A stretch of DNA of 64,000 nt from Neurospora crassa OR74A (Eukaryota; Ascomycota; Sordariomycetes; Sordariales; Sordariaceae). The position numbers and the translations under genes are program-made. Under the pieces are notes generated by a model. The model saw only the letters and a list, made by a program, of their open reading frames with translations. It was not told the DNA's origin and did not search any database. The stretch covers positions 992,001 through 1,056,000 of the forward strand of contig NC_026505.1 in NCBI RefSeq assembly GCF_000182925.2, written 5' to 3'. Numbering within the stretch: the first letter of the stretch is position 1; the number at the start of each line of letters is the position of its first letter. This document shows positions 1 through 13,800 of this stretch, piece after piece.

Positions 1-75
1 CTCCAGTTCTCTAGAGGGGAAAACTGTACGGCGTTAAGCGCCGCCGGATGAAAACCCCTAGCTTTATTTCGGCTA
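1..75 (-). other. 3'-terminal module of LINE-A copy 1
   Basis: This is the 3' UTR end of LINE-A read on the minus strand. On the plus strand it contains CTCCAGTTCTCTAGAGGGG, then AAAACYGTAC, then GCCGGATGAAAACCCC. The same block recurs at 10211 and 55407, and a related one at 17660 and 24650. It is probably the part of the RNA bound by the element's reverse transcriptase, which is inference from its conservation next to the 3' end. Confidence 0.7.
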
Positions 76-3000
76 TAGTTCTCTACGCCGCTCCTACTTT
101 ACTTATAATTATAACGGTTTTCACCTACCGCTATAGCGAATTAATTTCGTCTTTTCTACCGCTATATTATCCTAATACTAGAATATTAAGGATAATAGGA
201 ATAGGATTAAGTCCAACGTACTACTTCCTTCGCTACTTCTCTATTTTACTTCCTACTATATTTTCCTTTGCCTTCCCCCCGCTTCCTTATCCTATTTTCC
301 TATTTATTATTCTACTCCTCCGCCTCTTTATTCCGTTTATGAATACTTCCGCCCTATTATTTACTTTTTTATTCCATAGGTCTACTTTTTATTATTATAG
401 TATAAGGACCCCTTCCTTTCGTTTATATAATCCCCCTTATAATGCCCCTTCTTAATCCTCTTCCCCCTTTTTCCCTATTATAACTTCTAATAAAATAGCT
501 TCCTCCGGCTATTATTGCCCTAGCCCGATTAATTTAACTTTTAATATACAAGATCCTTCCCCTAATACATCCTTAGGCCCTACGTTCCTTATAATTTTAC
601 TTTTAGAGCTTACATTCCTTACTTATAATTTCTATAACTTCCTTAGTAATTATTTTTTTTGAAATTAATATAACTTCCTTCTTCTTCCTGCTCGACCTTT
701 ATATTAATTTAATTAGTATTATTTATAAAATTCTTTACCTTTACTATACTTTAAATTTCACTTCTATTTTATATTTTAATAATAAGTTTAATTCCTTTAA
801 TACTTTTTATAAGGTTATTATTAAGAAGATTTGCCTTATTTTAGTAATTAGTAAGTCCTTTATTTTCTATATTCTCTTTCCTTTATTATTATTTAACTTC
901 TATCCTAGTTAGTAGTACTTAAAATGCTATTTACGCCTACACCTATAAGATATATATACTGGATATCCCTATTAGTTTCTATAATACTTATAATACTATT
1001 TAGGCGATAGCCGTTATTATAGTATTAGGCGGTTAAAATGAGTTCGGTCGTAATTTAGATATTTTTATTTATATTACTAATAATTTGATTAATTATATAT
1101 ATATATATTTAGTATAGGATAATTTACTTATTAATTACGAATATTTTCCCTACGTTATTAATTATTATATTACCGACTTCCAATAAAAGGGTTATTATAA
1201 ATTAATTATAAGGGATGTTTATTATAGTTATGTTCCTTCCCTTCTTAGTAGTAGCGCTATAAATCCAGTTGAAATTATATCCGGTTCTAATAGTAATATT
1301 ATTATTCTTATACGTATTATATCCGGCGGTAGTAATTTTACTACTCTTATTCGTATAGTCTCCGGTTTTAATAGTAATAATTCTATTCTTAATAGTTCTA
1401 TAATTATTAATATTCCCGGCTACCCCCTTATAAATAAGGATTAAGTTTAATAGTATTGTAAAGTTATTGCGAATTAGGTTTATATAATAGAACTATTCGA
1501 ATAATTTTTATAATATAATTAAATGTTCGTTAAATAGTATTTTTCGGTTCTTACTATAATTACAGCTTAAATAGTTCTTATAATTAGTATAATTATCTTT
1601 TCCCCGTTCCCGTTCTCTTATTTTAATATTATTAATATTCTATATTCTTCTTAGGAGTACTTTGTAATTTCTTTATACTACTCCTCCTCTAATTTAATTA
1701 TTAAATAGTATTCTTTCAACTTCCTTAACTTTAACGCTTATTATAGGATTCTTTCAACTTTAGCTCTATTGTCTAAGAACTCCTAGAATTCCTCTTTTAT
1801 TAGTAATTAAGCTTCCGGATTATTTTAGAAGATAGTATTTATATTAAGGTAATTTAAAATAATATAGGCGAAGGTCTCCTTTTCGAATTTATAGGTATAG
1901 ATAGGGGTTAGGACGTTTAATACTTTCTTTTAATAGAGGAAGGTTTAAAGGTTAATAATTTCCGTTTTAGTTTGGATAAAGAGGGAATTCTTTATTTTAA
2001 TTAATAAGTACGGTTTTTCTTCGTCTTCTCCTAATTTTTAGCGTTTTCCTTTCTTTTTCTTCGTATTAACTATATATTACTAAATAGCCTTTCTACTAAA
2101 TTTGGGGTTAAAGTTAATAATAGTAAATTCGTCCTATCGCTCTAATTTTACTATTATTGCTACTAAATAATACTTATACTATAATACCTATTCCTAATTT
2201 ATTATATCTTCTAATTATTCCTCCCGGTTAGTAGCTATTAATTTTAGTATTTATAATAGTAGTAATGGGGTCCCTAATTCCGAGGGAGGACTAACTACTA
2301 TTATTAGTAATTTCTCCGTCGGCGCCTATTCCTCGGCTTATTATACCTTAACTATACCGCTTTTTAATTTATTAGTAAGTAGCCAACCTCTCGACTATTA
2401 TATTTAAATATAATTAAATACCTAAATTATTATCCCCCGAATAAATTAAATTTAGTCCGTCCGGACGAATTTTTCTTTAAAGGCCCAAACCCTTTTATTA
2501 AGGTAGAAGTCGAATAATAAATAAAATATTTCCATTTCTAGGTTCCTTACCAATATAATTTTATATACCCTAATAATAACTCTTAAGTATTTAATTTAGT
2601 ATTTCGCTAATCTAATTACAATCCCACGTAATTTCCTATAAATTTCGGTTAGCTAATAGAATACTAAAGTTCTATATATAATAGCGCTATAAATATATTT
2701 GGTATATATTTCCCTTACCCGAATAAAAGAATAACTTTATATTTTTACTATTAATTTTATAAGTATATTTATTTAAATTATTATTTTTTATTTTACTACT
2801 TCTATATAAACCCTATAATTGAATTTACAATCCAACTAGACCCTTAGGAATTACGTTAATTCCGTCGATTGAAGTACAATATTCCTAAATTAGAGAATTT
2901 CCGTCCTTAGTACCCTCATCCGTATAAAATATATGAATTCTATTTTAATTACTTCGAATTCTATACCTCTCGCCCTTACCTATTCCGAATATACCTCCTA

Positions 3001-5965
3001 TACTACTTATAATATCCAATAATTTTCGTTAATAGTACGGACTACTACTATAATATTAATATTATTTATAAAGCCAATTATAATTATATTTGGAATTATT
3101 ACTAACTTTTAATATAATAGGGTAATAAAGAGAATAAATAGAATAAAGGAGAGGGGGGAACCTTATAGTACGCTTATAGTAATTATATAGGGGCGGGATA
3201 TTTCGTTATTGAAGAAAAGGGAACTTCTTCTTCCAATAATAGAGTTTACTATTTATTTAATTATTTAAATTGGGAATTATATTTCCTATAGGGTATATAG
3301 CTACTAATAATTAACTCTATTGAATATTCCTTTTAAATTGAGGAGTATAAAGGATATTACGGCCCTAAATTTCTAAACTATATATACTATATTAGTAACT
3401 ACCCGGACTATAAATTTTATTAAATAATTTGCCCAATTATTTATTTAGCCCTCTAATAGGAAATTAAACTCTTTAGTTACTTATATAAATTTCTTAACTA
3501 TAAATACTTTAAAGATTTTTCCGACGTTATTAAATAGTAATATCGGCCTCTATACGCCTACTAACTTCTATTAAGCGGTATTCTTTCTAGGCTTCTTAAG
3601 AATAATTACTTTTATATCCTTAAACTATTATAGGAAGTAGCCGAATCGGAGGCTAATAAATATTAAATATACTATAGCCTACTAGAATGGCTACTTATAT
3701 AACTTTAAAAATCTATTTAAATACTAATTAATTTTAGGGGCTTTATTAAATACTATCCGGGAGAATACATCCTAAACGTCCTCCTTATTAATTAATTTAC
3801 TAATAATTATTAAATTAATACCCTTTAATAGTTTAATCCAATCTAGTAAATAATTTATTAGAACCTCTACCTTCGGAAAAAAGCAATAAATAAAGATTTC
3901 GGCTTTACTATTATAGTTTCTAATTTCTATTACCCCTTCATAGGTTTAAAAGGCTAGTAGTTTAAATGGATTTATTAATTAGTAACTTCGGGTCTAAGCC
4001 TATTATTTTAGTAATTAAAATCGATTTAGGTTCTTCGAAATTTTAATAATACTATTATACTATATAGCTTACTAAACCTTCGTAATAATCCTCTTCTTTT
4101 TTATTATAGCTTCAATAAATTCCCTCTAATTTAATACTATCTAATATTTAAACTACTCTTAATATATCCTCCGCGCTTCTTTTATAGCTATTTTATATTT
4201 TAATATTTATTAATTCGCTTTCCTCCTTCAACTTTTCTTCTAATATGGAATAAATTCTTTTATAATATTTATAAATTCTCTATCGAATTTACGAAAGGCG
4301 AATTTAAAATTTTCCATTATTTTAATCCTTTTTAAGACTAATATCTATTTTTCTAACGCCTCCTTTACTTTTTTTATATTTATCAAATTCTAATTATATT
4401 TTCCTTCTTCTTTAGCTTTTTTATTTTTTTTTCCTACTTAGACTTAAATCTCTTAAGGGTAGTAGTCTAAACTAGTTTATTTATACTACTACGCTCCCTA
4501 ATATTCGGCCTTAATTCTGGGTAATAGTTATATATAATCGATTATTCTATTCCTCTTTCTTTATATTGCGTTCTCGAATTTAATCGGTTTACTACGGGGA
4601 GTAAGTAAATTAAATCTCTAATATTATACCTATATAAGGAGGCGAGTAGCCCTTAGACTAATCCTATTCTTTAGATTCTAATTAGGATAATAAAGGTTAA
4701 AATTCTTAATAGTAATTAGGTTTCCCGCCGGAAGTCCAGCCTTAATAAATTTAAAGAGTAATAACCCTTATTAATATTTTAGTATTCTTTGTATAAGGAT
4801 AGGAGAGTAGATAGAATAGACGGTCGTTAGATTCCTTAAATTTTTGAATATGATTGTGGTTTAATCCTTTCCGGTTCAAAATCTAAATCCTTCAAATTTT
4901 ATTTTTTATTTATATATATTACCGCCGTTCCTTTTTCCCAATAATTAACCTTAAAATACCTCCCGCCTCTAGGATAATAAATATCCCTATTTAAATTTCT
5001 ACTTAGTTCTTAAATTATTATAATATTATAGGTCTCCTCTTATTCGAATAGAAGCCTTCTTCTTTTATATAATTTCCCTACGTTCTAATAGAATATTTTT
5101 AATTAGATTATTAATTACCCTAAAATAGGGTTCTTTTTAATCCTTTAGCGGAGGATAAAGGTACTACTTCCCTAAGGGGGGTTATAATTATATAAGCGCT
5201 ATTGCCGCTATACGACCGACTTCCCCCTACGTTCTATAAGTGTATATAGTATTTATTTATTAGACTTTGTAGGGTTATAGGCTTCGGCCGGGCGGATAGG
5301 CCAATTAATTTTTTTCGGCCGTCCCCTCTTTATACCTTCTCTAATATATTTCTCTAAGGTAATAATAGTACGGGAATTAGGGGAGGTATTTAATAGAATA
5401 CCTTCGTCTATAGTCTCTATTGTTAGCTCTAATACCTTTTTAATTAGGTTCTTACAGGGGGCGAACGCTTGTAGCCTTTTAATATACGCGATAAACGCTT
5501 TTATAATTGCCTTTGAGAAAATAGGGCATTCTTTACAATTATACGTGCAATACCCCTTCTTTTTATATAGTTTGTAATAAACGAGTAATTTATTATTATT
5601 AGATGGACAATTTACTTCGTTAAAGCGTTCTTCTTCGTATTTAGCTTCGCTATAATAAGTATAAATATTATTTCAATAGTAAAACTTTATCATATATCCA
5701 ATTCCCTAATATTTAAAGTATTACTAAATATTATTTGAAGTTTAAAATAATTCGTATAAGTATATACTACTATCCTAAAGAAAGAAGTTGTCCTAGAGGA
5801 AGTACGCCGCTAATATAGTAGCGACTTTTAGAAGGAGTAGGCTTTTACTCTCTCCGTCTTTTCTCTTTTATAGCCGAATTATAATAATAGATACCTCTAG
5901 GTTCCTCTCCTTTACTATATTCGAAATAGCTTCCGCTATAGTATAATTATTAATGCTATTCTAAG
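1..5965 (-). mobile_element. LINE-A copy 1, 3' portion (split by Gypsy)
   Basis: This is a non-LTR retrotransposon read on the minus strand. It matches 10213-16173 along its whole length, so about 50 bp of its 3' end lie left of the window. Reading from high to low coordinates it holds a CCHC zinc knuckle (about 5530-5575, consensus C-x2-C-x4-H-x4-C with several Cys/His now Tyr), a KRGRPKK AT-hook-like motif near 5310, then reverse transcriptase. The RT has a mutated GVPQGSPLSP box near 3130-3175 and a catalytic box reading F-V-N-N near 3061-3078 (normally FxDD). Most Gln codons are stops. The remaining 5' part lies at 26270-27175, because a Gypsy element inserted at 5965/26270 with TSD CTAAG. 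The order of domains is that of Tad/I-type LINEs; the exact clade is inferred. Confidence 0.85.
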
Positions 5966-6305
5966 TGTTAGGAACGTAGGCGAAAGGTAGGCTGAGGTGA
6001 CTACGGTCGTGGCTATACGTAGGGGACGGCAAGTTAGGGGTTAATCTAAAAATATATTAATAGCTACTAACTATAATAACCTATACTCCGTTAAACCTCT
6101 TTTATACTAGTATAAACTCTATTTATCCGCTAATAAGCATTATAGAGCCTCGTACTAATTTAGCGCCCCAGCGTAGTGCCGGATTATTTTTCCTACGAGC
6201 CCAACCTAATATAGGCGTTATTATTTATAATCCTACGCTTCAATTAATAAAGGGGAGTAGTAGCTATTGAGGTACTTCTATATACGAGTTTTTAGCCTCC
6301 TAATA
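5966..6305 (-). repeat. 3' LTR of the Gypsy element
   Basis: This 340-bp block matches 25925-26264 from end to end. Its plus-strand start is TGTTAGGAAC and its end is CCTCCTAATA (CCTCCTAACA in the other LTR), so the termini are TG...CA with a short inverted repeat TGTTAGGA/TCCTAACA. The differences between the two LTRs are mostly C-to-T or G-to-A, as RIP would produce. Confidence 0.88.
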
Positions 6306-6321
6306 CAACCCCCCCCCCCCC
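6306..6321 (-). other. polypurine tract next to the 3' LTR
   Basis: On the minus strand a run of 13 G (6309-6321) followed by TTG sits directly upstream of the 3' LTR. This is where a Gypsy element primes plus-strand DNA synthesis. Position and composition support the call. Confidence 0.7.
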
Positions 6322-8744
6322 TTATAGGTTCTATCTTCGGAACCTTCGTAATAAACGCCGGTATACTATAGTATTATCGGATGTTACTTACTACGGCTAC
6401 TAACGCTATATCCGGATTATAGCCGCTCTGCTACTAGCGAATTGTCCGTTAGAATATTAGTATCATAATGTCTATTCTTATAAATTCTAAAGGCGGATAA
6501 GAAACCGGTATTAAATTTAAAGAATTACCGTTCCGTCCGCTAGAATATTAGTATTATAATATTTATTTTTATAAATTCTAAATGCAAATACGAAACCGGC
6601 ATTAAATTTAAAGAGTTAGCGTTCCGCCCGCTTATTATTAAAACTATTATCCCGTAGGCGTATAAGGTAGTAAGTATGGTTTTACCTAACGAGGAATATT
6701 ATATTAAATTTAAGAATATTAATAAGTACTTTAAGATACTAATATAATTACGCCCTATAGTTCCTCTTACTAGATATTCTTTATTAACTACGCCGGGCCT
6801 ATTACTATACTTACTAATACCTTAGGAATATTAATATAATTATCCTCCGGAATTTCCCTCGTAGGATACTTTCTATTATCTACGTTCGTAGCGCGGCTTA
6901 ATACTTTTATAGGATACCCTCTATTATCCGTACCTACTATAAAATACTTATATAATTAAATTCCGAAGCTCTTCTTATAATGTACTTTCTATTATTCGCA
7001 CCTACTATAGCCTACTATAATATTTAAATATAATCCCCCTCCCTATAGGTTCTATCCTTAGAATTTACATTTCCTTCCTTCGCCTCCTATAATTCTACAT
7101 ACTACTCCCTCTATAAACCTCCCTTATTTATATTATACCTTCCTAATTACTTTCCTATTATCCTTACCTTACTCCTTATATTATTCTCTTTATTTTAATA
7201 GTATAACTCTTAATTACTACCCCTATTCTCCCTACTATAATTTGAATTATATACCTTCCTATTTTCCGCCCTTCTTTCCTACCTTTTTACAACCGCTACT
7301 ATTACTTATTCGTCCTATCCTTCCCCTTCTAACTATTACCCTCGTTTTATCCTTCTATTTATTCCCTCGTACTATTTATATAACTACTTAATACTCCTCC
7401 TACTTTATATTATTTTATATTCGCCCGCTTAAAATTATATTTACTTACTTTAATTTATATTCGTATAAGGACCTCCTCCCTTATTTATATAATATCCTTT
7501 CCGCCTACCCTCTTTACCTCTCCTCTTTTCTTCCTCCTATCCTTACCTTTATAACTATATTTACTACCCCCTCGCCTAATTCTACAATTACCTTAATTAC
7601 CCCCTCGCTTAAGCTAGCCCTTACTATAAATATATATATCGTTACTATATACTTACGTACTAATCCCTATTTCCCTTATAAATTTAATTAATATATTCGC
7701 TTTTTCTCTCCGTTCTTTCACTTTATCTTTCTTCCTTTTACTTTATACCTATTACTAACCTTTAATTACCTACTCCTTTTCTAATCTCTAGCAATATCCA
7801 CCCCCTCGCTTATTTAAAATATAATATTGCTTTAATTTAAATATTCGCTAGTACCTTAATTTTAAACCTATATAAAATATTCTATTTAATTAGTACGAAC
7901 ACCTACTAAAGTAAAGGTACGCTATTTTTCTTATACCCTTTATTGTCCCTTCTAATTTCTTTTTTTTTTTTTTCTTTACTAACGTCTTTTCCTTCCAAAA
8001 TTCAACGAGAGGTCGCAATATTCGCTATCACTACGCCGCTACATACTCGAAGTCCTCCGTAGTATTTATAATTTTTGGAATAATATATAAAATATAATAA
8101 TTAAGATTATACGCCTTACTAATATTAGTAGCCCCCTACCTACCCCCCTCTTATAATAATTATATTAATTTATAGTAGCGTTTTAGGTTGTAATATAGGT
8201 GCGTTTCATCAATAACGGTCTCCCTACAATGTTACTTAGTATATTCCGAATTAGGAACTTCGATTGTAAGGGCTATTTGAGATTTAGCTACTATAATATT
8301 AGTAATACTAACGCTAATATTAATCCGGTGGCTTTTATTAGTAGTCCTATTATTAGAAATAACAGTTCCCCTATAAATATTTCTATACTAAATTCTTTTA
8401 TTTGCGTTACTCCCTCCCCTAATTATAATACTATTATTTAACATTATAATATAAATAAATAACTAGAAGTAATAAATAGAAAATTAAACGAACTATTAAT
8501 ATTAGCGAAGGAAGAGTAAATAATATAAAGTAGTACCTACTAATAACGTCGATAGGTATAATAATATATAAGAATATTTCTCCTAAGGTCGTAAATTCCA
8601 ATCCTATATTAATAATATTAGGCGCTACTAAGGATTTTTTTACTAAGGGTAATAATAGAGAATATAGGTTATACTCTTTCTAGCGCCTTATTAATTTTCT
8701 ATAATAAATCTAATTTACCTTCCCTCCCTTTATTACTTTATTTA
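6322..8744. other. unassigned 2.4-kb stretch inside the Gypsy, before its 3' LTR
   Basis: I recognise no protein domain here. It holds a 91-bp tandem duplication (6444-6631). The phrase TATAGGTTCTATC occurs near both 6324 and 7046. There are three degenerate copies of an ACTTTCTATTAT-type phrase followed by CCTACTAT between about 6870 and 7015. From 7060 to 8000 the plus strand is pyrimidine-rich, so the minus strand would read as Lys/Arg/Glu-rich peptide with frequent stops. A T-run lies near 7960-7975. From 8066 to 8744 the sequence is AT-rich without a clear frame. It may be a long 3' region of the Gypsy or the remains of another insertion. Confidence 0.5.
6444..6631. repeat. 91-bp tandem duplication
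   Basis: Two copies of a 91-bp unit start at 6444 and 6535, each beginning GTCCGYTAGAATATTAGTAT and ending near GTTCCGYCCGCT. A third start appears at about 6626. They differ mainly by transitions. Confidence 0.75.
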
Positions 8745-9070
8745 ATATTCCTTATATCTTTTATTTACATCTTACATCTATATCTCGTATTTCTACTTTA
8801 TATTTCTATTTTATACTTCTACTTTTATATCCCCTATCTAATAATTGGGCCTTATATCTTTTCTTTATATTTTACATCTATATTTTATATCTATATTTTA
8901 CATTTACGTTTTATATCTCTACTTTATATTTTATATTTATATTTTATATTTCTACTTTAAATTTTTTATTTATATTTTACGTCTGCGTTTTGCATTTATA
9001 TTTTACATATATATTTTACATCTCTATTTTATAGTTTATATTTACATCTTATATTTCTACTTAGGGTATT
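8745..9070. repeat. degenerate AT-rich minisatellite
   Basis: The block consists of a loosely repeated phrase of the type TTTTATATYTMTA / TTTTACATCTATA in steps of about 12-18 bp. Any open frame through it gives only Tyr/Phe/Ile/Leu and is a low-complexity artefact. Confidence 0.7.
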
Positions 9071-9089
9071 TCTAAATCTCGAATAATTA

Positions 9090-10130
9090 CTATTTACCTT
9101 CTTTTAATTAACTAATCCTTATAGACTTAGTAATCGGCCCGCCTTTAGTACGCCGCCGCTATATTTTCCGAACTTTATAATCTTTAAGAAGGTTTGGGTA
9201 ATTTATATCCCCTCGTAGAACTTACGAATTCTTATCGTCCAAATACCCTTTCTATTTAACTTAAAACTATTATTAGCGGCTAAATTTATAATATTTTATA
9301 ATCGCTTTAATTTTATACTAAATATTATTCTCTTTAATACTTATAACTTCTCTTCGTAGTACCGCTATAGTAGGGTCTCTATAATATAATTTTAATAAGG
9401 TAATAGGGAATATTAAATAAATCTAATAATATATAGGGAGTATAAATTAGTATACTATCCTCTTTTCTTTTACAACCTTAATATTTTAAGATAGCGCTAG
9501 AAATTTATTTAATAGTTTAATATTAGAATAGTATTATTTAATATATTTCGTATTAAATAGAACCCAACTCCCTACGTTAAACTCCTTCGGTTTCCGCACT
9601 TTATTATACTATTTCGTATACCCCTAATTAATTACTTCTAAAATTACTATAACTTCTACTTACCTACAAAGCAATGTATTAATCCTATTAATAACCGCTA
9701 TAGGGAAGACTATTTTCCGTCCTTACTCTAAATTCGCCAGCCCCTAAAAATAATACTTAAAGAGTAATTCGGATAGAGCTTTCCCGATCGCAATATAAAA
9801 ATAATTATCATATATTTACTATACTAGTATAATCTTTTTAACCCAATTAACCTACTCTATATCGTAGAAAATTCGAAGGTATAATTCTAAATTCTAATTC
9901 TACCTCTCTATTTATCTATCCATTTAGAGATATTAAACTATACTAAAACGTCTATAAGTATCCAAGAATTCGCAACAAATCTTCTAAAATTAATTTATAA
10001 AAAGGCTACCTTTATCTAATATAATGGAATCTAAAAGGCTAAATTATTAGAAAACGTTTTACTAGAAGAGGAATATAAATTACCGGACGTTATTCGTCTT
10101 CTATATAGGAATATATGAAGCGTATTTAAT
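9090..10130 (-). pseudogene. Gypsy integrase C-terminal part and chromodomain
   Basis: This is the continuation of the integrase from 17082-17616, separated from it by LINE-A copy 2. On the minus strand, near 10020, it reads the integrase core phrase equivalent to D-x-G-S-x-F followed by LLRILGYLQ and a mutated NGQTERxNQ block near 9930. Next come the C-terminal phrase YxKVRKPKEFNVG (about 9580-9630) and a GPY/F-like stretch. At the end is a chromodomain-like segment beginning KGYLDDKNSW (about 9150-9240). Chromodomains steer integration of chromoviruses to heterochromatin. Many in-frame stops are former Gln codons. The frame is continuous with 17082 onward once LINE-A and one target duplication are removed. 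Confidence 0.82.
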
Positions 10131-10160
10131 AAAATAATTAATAATAATAATAATAATAAT

Positions 10161-10285
10161 AGTCTTATTCCCTATACTATAACTATAGCGCCTTATTGGC
10201 ATGGGGTCCTTCTCCAGTTCTCTAGAGGGGAAAACCGTACAGTGTTAAGTACCGCCGGATGAAAACCCCTAGCTCTATTTTAATC
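10161..10285 (-). other. 3'-terminal module of LINE-A copy 2 with TAA tail
   Basis: On the minus strand the element ends ...GGGAATAAGAC followed by a (TTA)n microsatellite (plus-strand 10137-10162). Just upstream are GGGGTTTTCATCCGGC and GTACGGTTTTCCCC. ATAAGAC plus an AT-rich tail also ends LINE-B and the SINE. Confidence 0.75.
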
Positions 10286-10899
10286 GTAGTTCTCTACGCC
10301 GCTCCTACTTTACTTACAGTTATAACGGTTCTTACCCACCGCTACAACGAACTAATCTCGTTTCTTCTACCGTTATATTATCCTAATACTAGAATAATAA
10401 GGATAATAGGAATAGGACTAAATTAGGCGTACTACTTCCTTTACTATCTTTCTATTTTATTCTCTACTGCTCCTTCTTCTACTTTCTTCCTACTTCCCCG
10501 TTTTATCTCCCCGTCTATTATTCTACTTTTCTATTTCTTTACCCTATTTACAAACCCCTCCTCCCTATTATTTATTCTATTACCCTACAAATCTATATTT
10601 ATTTATAATAGTATAAGGACCCCTTCTTTCGTTTATATAATCCCCTACGCAGCGCTCCTTCTTAATCCTTCTTCTCCTTCCTCCTTATTGTACCTTCTAA
10701 TAAAATAGCTTCCTCTAGCTATTATTACTTTAGCCTAATCGATTTAATTTCCGATGTAGAGGGTCCCTCCCCTAGTATATTCCTGGGCTTTACGTCCCCT
10801 ACGGTTATATTTCTAGAATTTATATTTTTTATTCGTACCTTTTATAACTTCCTTAGTAATTGTCCTCCCCCGAACCGGTATAACTTCTTTCTTCGTTCT

Positions 10900-13800
10900 T
10901 TTTAGCCTTTATATTAATTTAACTAATATTATTTATAAAATTCCTTATTTTTACTATATTCTAGATCTTACCTCCGTCCTATATAGTAATAAGTTTAACT
11001 CCCTTAATACCTTCCGTAAAGTTATTATTAAAAAGATTTACCTTATTTTAGCGATTAGTAAATCTTTTATTCTCTATATTTCCTTTCCTCTATTATTATT
11101 TAACTTTTATCCTAGCCGGTGGTACCTAGAATACTACTTACTCTTATACTTATAAAATATATATATTAGATATTCCTATAGGCTTATACGACGCTTATAA
11201 TACTATTTAGGTAGTAGTCGTTATTGTAGTATTAGGTAGTTAGAATGGGTTTGAATTTAATTTAAATACCTTCGTTTATACTACTAACGATTTTACCCGT
11301 TATATATATATTCGTTTAGAGCGTAACGAACTACCTACTAATTATAAGCGTCTTCCCTATACTATTAATTATAATATTGCCGATTTCTAGCGGAAGGGTT
11401 ATTATAAATTAATTATAAAAGATATTCGTTACGGCCGTATCCCTTCTCTTCCCGGCGGTAGTATTATAAACCCGGTTCGGATTATATCTAATTCTAATAA
11501 TAGCGCTATTACTCTTATACGTATTATATCCGGCGGTAACAGTTTTACTACTCCTACTCGTATAGTTTCTAGTTTTAATAGTAATAGTTCCGTTCCTAGT
11601 AGCCCTATAGCTATTAATACTCCTAGCCGCCCCCTTATAAATAATAATTAAATTTAGTAGTACTATAAAGTTACTACGAATTAGGCTTATATAATAGAAC
11701 TATTTAAATAACTTTTTAAATATAATTAAATATTCGTTAAATAGTATTTTTCGGTTCTTACTATAATTATAGTTTAGATAGCTCCTATAATTAATATAAT
11801 TATCTTTTTTCTACTCCTATCCTTTTATTTTAGTATTATTAATATTTTATATTCTTTTTAAGAGTATTTTACAATCTTTTCGCGCTACTCCTCCTCTAAT
11901 TCGATTATTAAATAGTATTCTCTCAACTTCCCTAACTTTAATACTTATAATAGAATTCTTTCGGCTTTAGCTCTATTATTTAGGAACTCCTAAAATTCCT
12001 CCTTTATTAGTAACTAAGCTTCTAAGTTATTCTAGAAGTTAGTATCCGTATTAAAGCAATTTAGAATAATATAAGCAAAGGTTTCCTTCTCGAGCCTACA
12101 AGCATAAATAGGGGTTAAGACGTCCGGTACCTTCCTTCTATAGAGGAAAGCCCGGAGGCTAATAATTTCCGTCCTAATTTGGATAAGAAGGGAATTCTTT
12201 ATTTTAATTAATAAATACAATTCTTCTTTATCTTCTCCTAATTTTTAACGTCTTCCTTTCTTTTTTTTTATATTAATTATATATTATTAAATAGCCTCTC
12301 TATTAAATTTAATTATAAGGTCGGCGATAGTAAATTTGTACTATCGCTTTAATTTTACTATTACCGTTACTAAATAATAGTTGTAATATAATACTTATTC
12401 TTAATTCGTTATATTTTTTAATTACTCTTCCCGGTTAATAGCTATTAGTTCTAAGATTTATAATAGTAGTAGTAAGGTCCCTAAATCCGGGGGGGGACCG
12501 GCTACTATTATTAGTAGTTTTTCTATTAGTATTTATTCTTCGGCCTATTATACTTTAATTATACTACTTTTTAATTTATTAGCGGGTAGCTAACCTTTTA
12601 ATTATTATATTTAAATATAATTAGAGATTTAGGCGGCTATCCCCTATATGAACTGGGTTTAATTTATTTAAGCAAGCCTTTCTTTAAAAATTCGGACCCT
12701 CTTATTAAAGTAGAAGTTAAGCGGCGGATAGAATATTTCTATTTCTAGGTTTTTTACTAGTATAGCTTTATACGCCTCGGCGATAACTTTTAAATATTTA
12801 ATTTAATATTTCGCTAGCCTAATTACAATCCTTTATAGTTTCCCATTAATTTCAGTTAATTAATAGAATATTGAAGCTCTATATACAATAGTATTACAAA
12901 TATATTTAATATATATTTCCCTTACTTAAATAAAGGAATAACCCTATATCTTCGTTATTAATCTCGTAAGTATATTCATCTAAATTATTATTTTTTATTT
13001 TACTATTTTCGTATAAACCTTATAATTAAATTTACAATCCAACTATACCCTTAGGAATTATATTAATTCTATTAATTGAAGTACAATATCCCTAAATTAG
13101 AGAATTTCCATCTTTAATACCCTTATCCATATAAAATATATTAGCTCCATCTTAATCGCTTCGAACTCTATACCTCTCGCCCCGGCCTATTCCAAATATA
13201 CTTCTTATATTACTTATAATATCCAATAATTTTCTTTAATAGTATAAACTACTATTATAATATTAATATTATTTACGAAGCCGACTATAATTATATTCGG
13301 GATTATTATTAACTTCTAGTATAATAAAATAATAAAGAGAATAAATAGAATAGGGGAGAGGGGGGAGCTTTATAGTATATTAATAGTAATTATATAGGGG
13401 CGGAACGTTTTATTATTAAAAAAGAGGGAACCTCTCCTTCCGGTAATAAAGTTTATTACTTATTTAATAATCTATATTAGGAGCTATATTTCCTATAGGG
13501 TATATAGAAATTACCTATAATTAATTTTATCGAATACTCCTTTTAAATTAAAGAGTATAAAGGACGTTACAGCTTTAAGTTTTTAAACCGTATATATTAT
13601 ATCGGTAACTACCCGGACTATAAACTCTATTGAATAATTTACCTAATTACTTATTTAGCCCTCTAGTAGGAGGTTAAACTCTTTAGTTACTTATATAAAT
13701 TTCTTAACTATAAATACTTCGAAGATTTTTCTTATATTATTAAGTAGCGATATCGGTCTCTATACGCCCGCTAATTTTTATTGGGCAGCGTTCTTTCTAA

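Noticed and set aside
48-455. 135-residue open frame on the plus strand
   Set aside because: It lies antisense in the 3' part of LINE-A, is Leu/Ile/Phe/Tyr-rich and is not kept in copies 2 and 3.
8845-9075. 76-residue plus-strand open frame
   Set aside because: Pure low-complexity translation of the AT minisatellite.
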